A stretch of 64,000 nucleotides of DNA, taken from the NCBI GenBank assembly GCA_016858145.1, contig JAEHOE010000117.1:1-64000 (forward strand). Reading direction: 5' to 3'. The notes beneath the pieces are model-generated. The model saw only the letters and a list, made by a program, of their open reading frames with translations, ran no database searches and was not told the origin of the DNA. The position numbers and the translations under genes are program-made. The stretch comes from Edaphochlamys debaryana (Eukaryota; Chlorophyta; Chlorophyceae; Chlamydomonadales). This document shows positions 34,467-44,772 of this stretch, one piece after another. Positions within the stretch are counted from its first letter, which is position 1, and each line of letters begins with the position of its first letter.

Positions 34467-36013
34467 GGCGGGAGCGGAGGGGCAGCTGGCGTGGAAGGCA
34501 GGGTTTGAAGACTTCGAAGGGGCGAAGGTTGCCTGGTTTTGGCGTAGACGGGAAGGAAGCGTGGAAGGGGGAGGAGCTGGTCTGCTTGGAGTTGGGCCTG
34601 CGGGCGTGGGCGGGGTTGGAGGGTGGCAACGCGCGAGGCCCGGTTGGAGCCGCGGGGAGCCGCTTCAGTTGTACGGCGGGGGCATCGTTGGGCATGGAAG
34701 ATGAGGCGTGTCACGCAGTTGTATAGTAGCAGTGTCCACACCATGATGCATGAAGAAAGTCAGCATTGCACGATGCTACAGGCTGGGGAAGCCAAGAGCG
34801 TGATAGCGCCAGAGCGGGATGCTGGCACCGTGACGGCTGTCCTCAACCCCTTCGGGCGGGGCTACGGTGGAGCGTTGCCTCGGGCCTTTGTGGTCATGGC
34901 CCACGATGGAAGGAAGTGCTCGGCAACTTGGGCATGGGAGGGGGGCTACATACGGTACACTGTAAAGTTTGGCACGAGCCGTGGCGAGACCCGCCGGTGT
35001 GACCGCGCCAGCAGTGTGGGGTAGGGTGGCGGGGTGGGGGCACGTCGAGGGTTGAGAGGTACTACAGGAGGTTTACACAATGCTCCCACGGTGTGCAACC
35101 AGCCCTCTGCTCTTGGGGATTCGCCTTTCAGTATGGGCATTGTGCGTGGTTGAACCGTCAATGCGGTGCCTGCCTACCTTTTGGAGCCCGAGTAGGGGCC
35201 CTGCCGTTCAAGCTAGGGGGCGGCGTGCTGGCTTGCAAGGGGTAAGCCCGTGAGGTTGGCCGTCAAGCCACGGCGTTCAGCTGCCGTGCACCCCGCTGGG
35301 GTCCCTCATTGTAACCACCGAGGACTGCCTACCAGCCTCGTGCAAGGACGCTGCGGGATGTTGGCATCTCAAGGCACCGCTTACACGCTACCCCAGCCTA
35401 GACACCGCTCACGGTTCGAACCTGCCTTCGGGGAGGCGTATCGGAGGGCGCGGCGCTGCTGGGGGTGCGGACCGCACGGAGGGTAACGGCGCCCTTGGGA
35501 AGCATTGCAGACAGACCCGGTCCCGCGCACGAGTGGCACCTTCCTCTCCGTTGCCTTGCTTTGAGACCGTGGTTGACAGCTCGCTGCGCTAAGCGTTGCA
35601 GCGTTAGGCCATCCCTCGGTGCCGGGCTGCCCGCGCTCGCCGGGAACTAAAGTGTGTAACTGCCAAAACCGCTCAGACACCGCCTTCATTTGGTACGCAA
35701 GTCTGCGCTCTATTCAATGAGCTGCTCGCTGGGGCTGCAGGCAGCCTGCACGCGAAGGGCCGTAGTGACTACACAGCGTGCTTCGCAACCTCCTCTGCAC
35801 GCAGGGGTGCATGTTCTCAAAAGACCGCAGTGCACAAAGGCGCAAGCGAGGCCGTAGAGGGTTCGGGGCCCGTTTCGCTCTGGTCTACGGTGGGGGCCCG
35901 GTAAACACGGCGATCGCACAGCTTGGCCGGCCCTTCCTCGAGCCCGCCAAGCCTGTATACATACACATGTGCGCACACAAACCGAACCTTGACTGAATGA
36001 TAGCCGCGTGACC
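34467..36013. other. Branching enzyme 3' flank and MYB gene upstream region
   Basis: The first about 500 bases are the probable 3' UTR of the branching enzyme gene. Beyond that, no coding region with splice sites is seen up to the MYB start at 36014. Confidence 0.5.
34961..34965 (+). terminator. Candidate TGTAA polyadenylation signal
   Basis: TGTAA, the usual poly(A) signal in volvocine algae, occurs 494 bases after the branching enzyme stop codon. A 3' UTR of that size is normal for these algae. Assignment is by position and motif only. Confidence 0.45.
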
Positions 36014-39000
36014 ATGAGTCTCTGGCCAGACGTCGCGGCAGACGCGGATGGGCGGCAAACTCAGCCTGCCGCCCAGGCCGCCTCCGCCAAGGCGCAGGAG
36101 CGAGCCGTTTCCACAGAGTCCAGCGAGCGAGCGTCGGACTCAGACCCGGAAGCGAGCCTGGACGACGAGGACACCACATCGTCGGGAGAAGACTCTGACG
36201 AATTCACCCCGGCGCGCCGCGGACGCCGCGGGGCGGACGCTCGGCCAGCACGTAAACGACGGAAGCGGCCGGAGTGGACGCAAGCAGAGGTGGGCGTGGG
36301 CCGGACGCTCCGCGGGCTGGGAGTCGGGGCTAGCACCGGTACCGCCATCTCAGCGCGCTGCAGCCTTCGTCTGGTGTGCTGGTGGAGGATTCGGGGCCTG
36401 CGGTTGCGGGGCGCAAGTCTTGCCCGCTCGCGACTGGAATGCGTAACCTCACGTTGCGCTGGGCCTGCCGCGCGCACATGGCCCCACATGACTGACTCTA
36501 GGTTGGGGCCCTTGACCGCAGGAGGAGACGCTGGTCCTGCTGCACTCCCAACTCGGACCGCAATGGGCAGCAATCGCAGCCCGCTTGCCCGGCCGAACGC
36601 CCAACGAGGTGAAGGTGCGTTCAGCAAAACACGGGTTGGGGCGGGTTGGGCCTCGGTCGAGCTTTCGCGCGGTGCTCGGCTTGTTCGGACTAGGACTCGT
36701 TGGTTGAAGTAAGAGCTTGGAGTTGAGCCGAACCGCAGCTGCACCCTTCCTCTCGCGGCCGGCAGTTACGCTCGGTCCGGCTGTTTGGACACGGCTGTGG
36801 AATAGGCGCTCATACGTCCCGCCTTCGACTGTAGGCCTTCACGTTACACGTTACACTCGTACGTGCACTAACTCCTGGCCTCCCCCGGTTCCGCCTCCCA
36901 CAGAACATTTGGCATAGCACCATCAGAAGCAAGCAGGTGAGACCAGTGTCGGGAGCTGACTCGTAGACCCCTAGAAGTTGGGGAAACAGCTTTGACGGCG
37001 GGCCCCACCGTCTTCCCTTTTAGCCGCTTCCCCAGACAGCCCCGTCCCGACAGCCCCGTCCCCGTCCCGACAGCCCCGTCCCGTATAGGCCTAGGCCCCC
37101 GCACGCCTCTTCCCCAGCCGCTTCCCACAGCCTCAGCGCTGTCAGCGCTCACTCCTTTGAGTAGCCGCGCCGCTTCTTGACGGCCGCCACCTGCGCCTCC
37201 TGCGCCGGCGCCTGCTCCGGGCCCGGCAGCGGCTCCGCAGCCGGTGCTGCCTGCTGCTCCTCCGCCTCCACCGGCGCCTGCTGCTCCTCCGGCGCCTCGG
37301 CCTCAGCCGCCGCGGCCGCGGCCGCCGCCGCCGCCTTCTTGGCCCGGTCGCGCTCGATCACAGCCTTTCCAGCCGTCCCCAGTCCCCAGTCCGAGCCCCA
37401 CGTCCCACGTCCCGCCGTGCTGCGCGCCACGCACCTCGAATGCTTCAGTCCCCAGGCCCCAGCCCCGCTACCGGTATGCTCACTCCTTGAAGTATCCCCG
37501 GCGCTTCTTGACGGCCGGCTCGGCCTGAGCAGCCGTCATACACTCACTCGCCGGCTAGCCCAGCTCGGCACAGCCGCCCCTTCCCCAGCGTACGACTGCC
37601 CGGTTACGCATCCCTGCCTGCCTGCTCACTCCTTCAAGTAGCCCCGCCGCCTCTCGTGCGCCCAACCAAGCCCCCTCTTGGGCCCCCAACCCGACGTGCT
37701 CTACGCCCCCGTGCATCAGCTTGCTTCACGTCTCCTTTCATGTGCCTCCAATCATTCGCCCGCTGACCATCTGTCCTCTCCTGCTCGCCTTCCCTCACCT
37801 CCTGGCCCGCAGCTCAAGGGCCGATCCCTCCTCCGCGCCTACACGCGTGCGCTCAACGGCCGCTGGGATGATGCGGAGGCGCGTCGCCAGGCCCTGGCCG
37901 ACACGCTCCACCTGCACTCCGGCAACCCCCGCGAGACGCTGGCAAACCTGGCCGCCGCCGACAACACCAACTCGCCACACCAGCAGGCCAACCCCAGCGG
38001 AGGCGGCGCCGCGCGAGTCCAAGACCTCCAGAGCCACGCCGACGCGGCTGCGGGCGCTGGGGCCGGCAGGTCGCCGCGAGCAGCGGCGGCCGCCGCCTCG
38101 GCGCGGCTGCAGGCGCACAACGGCCGGGCCGCCGCCAACGCAGGGCAGCCGCACCCGCACCCGCACGCTCAGGCGCACCCGCAGTCGGCGCCCGGCGCGC
38201 CGGGGCTGCAGGGGCGGGCAGACGGTGAGGGCTGCGTGACGGGGGGTCCGGCGCAGGGCAGCAGCGGGAGCGCAGCGTCGGGGCAGCGTCCGGGCTCATC
38301 CACGGAGGCCGCCGGCTCCCGCGGCGGCAGCGGCGGCCGCCACCGCCGCACGAGCAACAGCGCTGTGTCGCACCCCCACGACGCTGCTACCGCTGCGCTG
38401 GCCGCGCCTTCAGCAGCAGGTGTGCCGTGTCGCGGTGTGCCAAGGACTCTTAGCGACTCCTCTCAGGTGTTCCTTCCACCTTGACCGAAGGTCCCTATCC
38501 TCACCACCTCCTCCACGGTTACATACACCTTGACCTGACCCACCCGCGTGGTCAACACTTGCCTGACCCCTCTCGCCTTCCTCCTCCGTGTTGCCACCTA
38601 CGCCCGCTTCCCCCGCAGGCGCCTACGGCCACGGCAGCATCGCCGACTGCGCGGCGTCGGCCCACCAAGCGCACCGCCTCGCCGCCGGCCGCCCCTCTCC
38701 TGGCTCGTCTCCGCAAGTCAGCGAGGACGCATACAATGCGAGGGGCCAGCGACGCCCCCAGCGCCCCACCGCCCACCCGCACCAAGACCTGCACACGCAC
38801 TCGGACCCCTCGGGCTCCCCCGCCAAGCGCCAGCGCCGCGGCCCCGGCGCTCCCGACCCCACGAGCGCGTCAGCGCCGGCCACGATGCACGGCGCCGTGG
38901 CTCCAGCGCACCGCGGCGCGGCGGTGGCAGCAGCAGCGGCGGCGGCAGCGGCGGCAGCAGGATCAGCAGCGGCAGCGGCGGCGGCAGGATCAGCAGCGGC

Positions 39001-40030
39001 GGCGGAAGCACAGCTGCAGCGGCAGCAGCAGCAGCAACCCATGCTGCACCAGCAGCCCCCGCGCATGCAAGCCCCCGCTGGACGTCGGCCGCAGCAGGTG
39101 CGCCCATGCAGCAGCCTCCATGCCTCCTGCCCGCTTGCTCTTGCTGCTGTCCGCCCGCCCTCCCCTCTCCTTGTCGTATTTCCCCGTCCTGACAGCCCAC
39201 CCTGCCCTCTTGCCACCCTCCAGGCACCCATGCCCGCGCCCGGCGCCCACGGCTTCCCCGGCGGCCTGCCTCACGGCCTGTTGCCCAGCATGAGCTTCGA
39301 GGGCCCCAACATGTGGCCCGGCCGCGCCGACGACGTCCTCCTGCTGGACGAGGACATGGACGGCCTGGGCAGCACCGGCCACATGGTGCGCGGCGGCAGC
39401 GAGGGCATGCTGGCCATGTTCGGCCTGGCACCCCCGAGCGGGGCCGGCCGCGGGCGTGGCAGCGGCGGCGGGGCCGGGCCCGGGCCTGGGTCGGGGCCCG
39501 GCGCTGCGTACGGTTCCGGGCCCGGGCAGGGCGCACACGTGGCGTGGGGCATGGAGCGAGCGGACGTCAACCCCGCCGCGGCCGCGGCGGTGGCTGCCGC
39601 GGCCAGGATGCGAGGCGAGGGCACCGTGCCGCCGCCGTCGAGCTGGCCCTTCGTGCCGTCGCCGGGCCACGCCCCGGCCGGTGCTGGGGCCAGCGGTTCC
39701 CGCGGCTCGTCGGCGCACGGCCAAGGCTACGGCCCCGGCCAAGGCTCGGGCGCAGGCCACGCGGGCTCGCCTGCGCTGCCGCAGCGGCCGACATCGGCGG
39801 GGCCGGTCATTGCGGCCCTGCCGGCGGCCGTGGCGGCTCCGCTCCAGCGCGGCCTGCAGCGGCTGCTCCAGCTGCAGTTGGTGGCGGAGGCGAACGAGGT
39901 GCCGCTGCGGGAGCCGCCGCCGCCAACCGACGCCGTGATCACGCTGGGCTTGGGCGCGGCGCTCGACGACCCCATGCTGCGCTGGTGCGTCGAGAACCTG
40001 TCGCCCTCGCGGAGCGACCCCGGAGCCTAG
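36014..40030 (+). CDS. Single-repeat MYB (SANT) protein, Ala/Gly/Pro-rich
   Basis: Six exons (36014-36289, 36522-36614, 36904-36936, 37813-38419, 38619-39097, 39224-40030) give 764 residues. After an acidic region and a basic cluster (ARKRRKR) comes one MYB repeat split over three exons: [20 protein letters not shown] then [19 protein letters not shown]. The Trp residues at 88, 107 and 126 are 19 apart, exactly as in the R3 repeat of plant R2R3-MYBs; no R2 repeat precedes it. The rest is low complexity (poly-Ala, His-Pro, Gly-rich). The tail [18 protein letters not shown] matches the protein at 3.1-5.6 kb. It is probably a nuclear DNA-binding regulator with unknown targets. An alternative donor at 38225 would shorten exon 4; both donors keep the frame. 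ATG 36014 has A at -3. Confidence 0.85.
37149..37660 (-). pseudogene. Three antisense copies of a basic C-terminus in a MYB intron
   Basis: On the minus strand within MYB intron 3, three stop-terminated pieces share a tail: [14 protein letters not shown] (about 37188-37152), [14 protein letters not shown] (about 37515-37480) and [12 protein letters not shown] (about 37655-37628). The first has an upstream open stretch with [10 protein letters not shown], poly-Ala and Glu/Gln/Pro-rich sequence (to about 37370). They look like tandemly duplicated last-exon fragments of one gene. I do not recognise the parent, and no complete gene is seen. Confidence 0.55.
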
Positions 40031-43029
40031 GCCTCGACACAATCGATGGAGCGTTGTCGTACAGGGACACAACGGAACATAAACCGGAGCGGGATTGAGT
40101 GGAGCCGCCCTGCCTCGGCACCGCCCTCATGCTGCCGCCGGGTTAAGCGGCGCTGAGCGAGCGGTGGGTTGCAGGCAGGAGCGGCCTGTGTATGATCCTG
40201 GTACTGGCTAATGAACCGCACTGGCAAGCTATAGCAGACAACGCTGTGTCAAGACTATGGGCTCAAGAACAAGGACTATCAACGTCAGGAGAAGGCGCTC
40301 CCGAAAGGAGCAGCAGCAAACAAACGCAGGCGGCCGCCTTTTCTAAGACCGGGAGGAGGCTCCCGTGTTCGGTGCGCATGCGAGCGGCCGGCGATTGGGG
40401 GTGGTGGGAATCGGGTGGTTGGTGGGCAGTGCTTCACTCTGTGGGTGGAGTGCTTTTTCGTTGTTTCCAATGTGGGAGTGGGTGGAATGCTGCGGAGTCA
40501 GCTTGAGACTGATGGCCGTGGGTCGTAGCATGCAACTGGAGGGCAGGGGGGAGGAGTGGCTTCACAGCAAAAGGCCTTCTCCTCGGCGTGAGGCGGTGTT
40601 TCTTTGACAAACACCGCCTTGGAGTAGCCCTCTGGCATGAGGAGAGCTTCGCTGCAGGTTACTATGTTTGGCTGGTGGGCGGCGGTGGGCGGTTGTGCTT
40701 TTCAGGGCGTGGGCAGCACGTGTGACAGACATGGCTTTAAAGCCTGTGTCCAGCGGTACTAGGATTCCATTGCGAGTGTGCGCTGCGGACTTTGAGCGCG
40801 TGGGTTTGTATCCGCCTGGTGGTTGGATTTCAGATGCAAGCAGGCTAGAGGTCGTATGAGTTAACCTGCTTTTGGGACGCCGCTCTTCTCTACGTGCCGC
40901 CACCCGCGGACGCTGTTTCACCTGATAGGCGCTGGACTTGGGACTTGTTGGGGCTCCGGCTAGGCAGGGCTAGGCAGCACCAAAACAACACTCTACCTAA
41001 CCTGGTGGCAACGTACGGCTCTCCCCTCCATTGTCGATTGTTGAGGGCTTGATGTGCCTCATGTACTGAGCCGGACGGGCCACGGACTAGTACACGCTAA
41101 ATGGTCAGAATCCAAACGCTCTAGGGCTTTTGCTATGCTCCGCTTCGGCTTACTGCCGTGCTTGGGGTGTGCCCTGGTGGCCCCTGGCTGTTTGTGTGGG
41201 GGGGCCTCGGGCACGTCCTGGGCGCGCTTTACGTTACGTCCGCTGCTCTCCCATCCTTTCCTCATGTTCTGCCACTGGGAGGCTACCACCTGTTCTACTG
41301 TATGTGTGGGGCAGGAGCTGCAGCTGCTATTAGTCGCCTTATACCGAATGAACTGCTCGCTGGATCGCTGCTGAACTTTTGAAATGCCCCCTTTATCTGT
41401 GACGAGACGCGCGTGGCAGTGCCATTGGTTGTCAGCTGGACCGTCATGCCTGCCGCTTCAGGCTGCAAGCTAGGTGTTTGCGCTGAGTCCAGGGGTTTGT
41501 GTGGGAAGGGGGAGAGTGGGTTACGCCAAGCGTGGTGCAAGCCCATGCCCTTTGGCAATGGGATTGTTTGCTGGTCGAGTGGGTGTAGGCTACGTGTCAT
41601 GTCGTTTCGAGGGGGCTTCACGTTGTGGGCTGGGTCTGCACAACTCACGAGGCAAGCGTTGGGGCGCGGGCGTGGGGGTGAAAGACCCGCCGGAACGCAT
41701 GCACCTCATTGAGCCGGAGAGCTCAGTCGCTGGGGTTGTACGGCTGTGTACGGCTCAGATGCGGCTGGGGTGGTTTAACCGTAAGTGCAGGACCAGTACA
41801 TGCGTGCAAGCCTGATGAGCGCAGGATTCAACTCTCGGGGGTTGTGAACCCCGAGGGATTTGGATATGGTCACGGTCGTCTGGCCTCACAAGTTGGCCCC
41901 TGCCCTGCGGGAGAAGGACCGTCCCGTCGCGATTCTGCATCATGCGTGCTACCGGCACCTTCATTCAGGGCGGTGCTCTTCCTGCTTCGCTCATGGGCTG
42001 AGATTGAAGTGACTTGGGCGGCTGTCTAATGTGGCATGCTGGGACCCAGGACGCACAGTGCTGATGGCTGCCCAGTTGGGATGGGGCTCATCGGGTCCCC
42101 GCATGTCCTCACCTTTCGCGAAGTGGACTCGCCCCACCCTGCACGAGGCCCTGCCGCCGGTCCCTTCCTGTAAGCCACTGAGCTGGATCGCTGTCTCCAT
42201 TCTGCAAGCCCAGACCTTAGCGGCAGCTGCTTCCACACGCCGGCAAGTTTTGGCATAAATTTGTTACACGCGTCCACTGATCAGCCACCGTTCCGTCGTG
42301 AGGTCAGGCGCCAGGGCTCTCGGGCGAGGCGCAGGCGCGTTCAAGAGTTTGCATTTAAGGAAGCATAAAGAACGCACGTGAACACCCGCAAAGGGGCGCG
42401 TCCCCACACCCCTTCCACGTCGCGCAGGTCGTGTGCAAACATGTCCACCCTGAGGCGCGACTACTACGCTATCGAGGTGAAAGGCACCGCCCATGACAAC
42501 TCGTGACCACTAAGCCGACCGGCAGCCCATGCGCCCGCCTCTCACGTCCTCCCCACCGCTATCGCACTCGGCGCTTGGCTGATCTGAGGCCGGTACTGAG
42601 GGGCCTCACTCTGCGCCACCCACGCCAGCAGAGGCCAGGGCAGCCTGTCCGCGTTGGCAGCGCGCCGGCTCCTTCACTGCGGCGAGTGGTGGCGCCTGCA
42701 GACTTCCTACTGCGCGGTGCTCGTGTGGTGCGAGGTGCACGCGATGGGCCCTGAGGCCGAGCGCTCCGCGCCTGGGCGGGGCCGCCCCCGGTATCGCCCC
42801 TCCGGCGATTCTGAGGCAGGGGTTCGTCTCCACGGGTGACTGCACCGCATCGCATTTGCGCCGGGCTGACGGCGATGCCCTGACGGCGTTCCGCCATGTG
42901 GGTCGGCTCGCGCCAGGGCGCGGAGGGCAAAAGCTCCTGTCGTGCGTGGGTTCATGCGCCAGCCGGAAGCGCTGTGTCAGGCTGTATCGGTGACAAGGCA
43001 AGCTGCTGTCCAGCACGGCAGGCGGCAGC
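40031..43029. other. 3-kb region without a supported gene
   Basis: This holds the 3' flanks of the MYB gene (+) and BET5 (-). Short frames occur throughout but lack splice partners or domains. A possible mini-exon at 42441-42476 (MSTLRRDYYAIE followed by gtgaaa) has no convincing downstream exon. Confidence 0.45.
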
Positions 43030-44011
43030 TCACGACGCCGCCGCCATGATCTGCTGCTGCTGCAGGAGCCCGTTCTGGCGCAGAAAGGCGTTGAGCGCGT
43101 TGACGAACTGGTCAGACCTGGGGACACGCCACGCGGGGCAGGCAAGCGAGCAAGTCAGCGACAGGTCCAGTACCGGTGCTACTCTGGTAAGGCACTAGCG
43201 CTGGATGAGTACGTCGCGGTGCTCAGGAGGGCTGGCTGCCGGCGTCAGGCAAGAGGGGGGGGCTGAAGTGACGCGGCTCACTGGAAGGGCTGCCCCGGCA
43301 CGTAGAGGGGGTTCTTGACCACGTACTCCACGAAGATGTCATCGTACAGAGCCTGAGGCAAGGACGCAATCCCTCTTTTAGCCATGCAAGCGCACAGGTG
43401 CGGGCCTAGAGCTTCATAACTGTACTGAGCCGCAAAGCCCGCCATGGGCGGGGCCCGGTCTGGTAGGGTCCCAAGCGTCGACACCCGGCTGGCCCGCGCA
43501 CCTGCAGCACGTCCGTCAGGTCGGGCGCCTCGCGGTGCGTGTTGAGGACCAGCTGCGAGGAAGCAAGGCAGCGGTGTTAGTAGGTTGGGCCGGTCGGAGG
43601 AGCCAGGGCGAGGTGGAGACCCCCAGGAGGCCCGCACCTTGATGCCCGATGGCACCTCCAAGAAGTTGCACTTGTAGCTGCTTGTCGTAAAGCTCTTGAA
43701 CTTGCAGCCCTGGCCTATCTTGCGCGGCGTCCCGAGCTGCGGCTTCGTTTGACTGCGCGCGCGAAATGCCACACGCGCTCAGCTCCAATAGAGGTCCCAC
43801 GTCGAGTGATGCCAGCATTACCAGCAGAAGCTCACTCCTTGGGGTCCAGCGTAGCGCAGAAGTTGCTCAGCGTCCAAAATAGGCCAAACATCTGCTTCTG
43901 GTCGTCCGCTAGCGTGCCCGCGCCCTGCTTCACAGACTTGGGCCGGAACCACTCATGGTAATAGATGCAGGTGCCCTGTCGGTTGAATATGTACAGGTTG
44001 AAGCAGCCCAT
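43030..44011 (-). CDS. BET5: TRAPP complex subunit BET5/TRAPPC1
   Basis: Core subunit of the TRAPP tethering complex, which activates the Rab GTPase Ypt1/Rab1 in ER-Golgi transport. Five minus-strand exons (44011-43836, 43752-43638, 43552-43502, 43352-43282, 43117-43030) give 166 residues, slightly longer than the usual about 145-160. The longin-like fold signature is clear: MGCFNLYIFNRQGTCIYYHE at the N-terminus, FKSFTTSSYKCNFLEVPSGI in the centre, then LYDDIFVEYVVKNPL, the family's conserved end block. All junctions are in phase. The upstream gene is divergent, with 761 bases between the two start codons. Confidence 0.95.
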
Positions 44012-44772
44012 CGTGGCCTCGGATCGCGGGTGTTATGAGGCAGGGCTGAGTGGGGTTCCTGTCGCTAGCACAAATGAGACGTGGGGTGCAGGTGTATCTG
44101 GTTTGTGCAGGGGGCCCGGCGGAGAACCCTGGGTTTGGCACACGATTGGCACGGTGCCGTACGTCCTCCACCCCTCGGGCACGCTTGGCACGGCGGGACT
44201 GGACTGGTAGGAGAAGTAGCTGCCACCGCACAGCCCCAACAGTGTTTGGCCCGGACTGACAGGCACCACCGAGCGCACGTAGGGAGGCCACGTTGAGAAC
44301 GCTACCAGATTGCGTAGAGTATCTGGAGGTAAAATGGGGGGGTGGAAGCTCGGGTGGAAGCCCGGGGTGGGTGGAAGCCTGGATGGAAGCCCGTGGGAGG
44401 GTGGAAGCCCGGATGGAAGCCTGGGGGGGGCGGGTGGAAGCCCGGGGCCGAAAGGTGGCACGTGCGGTGCGTACCGCAAGCAGCGCCGGTTGGAAGTTTC
44501 TGGGTGGTCAAGGTTCCTATGTACCCCACTTATGTATGCCTGACGCAGCCACAGTGTCGCTGGCCGACGCTGGCTGCGGCGACGGTGGCCCACTTGCACT
44601 GGGTTGCGCTGTCCACTGCCCCGACTCAGTCGCATTCTAGGCATCCTCACACAGTGTTAAGTACAGACTAGATGTAGAGTACCTGCTGCTACCTTTGGTA
44701 TCGTTGAAGGCCGCACGTGGCGGGCGTTGACCCGCTGCACTTACCTGCGCCCTGAGCTTTCTGCGCCAAGAA
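44012..44772. other. Divergent intergenic region, BET5 / kinase
   Basis: This 761-base gap separates two oppositely oriented start codons, so it must contain both promoters. Its centre holds a GGTGGAAGCCC-type minisatellite at 44340-44450. No TATA box was identified. Confidence 0.6.
44340..44450. repeat. GGTGGAAGCCCGG minisatellite
   Basis: About eight imperfect units of 11-17 bases with the core ggtggaagcccgg or ggatggaagcc. They lie midway between the BET5 and kinase start codons. Confidence 0.8.

Noticed and set aside
35411..35421. tRNA B-box-like ggttcgaacct
   Set aside because: No matching A-box or cloverleaf arms around it, and the last bases do not fit the B-box consensus. No tRNA or rRNA gene was found in the window.
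42441..42839. Possible gene beginning MSTLRRDYYAIE with a donor at 42477
   Set aside because: Start and donor look plausible, but no downstream exon in phase with recognisable content was found before the convergent BET5 gene.
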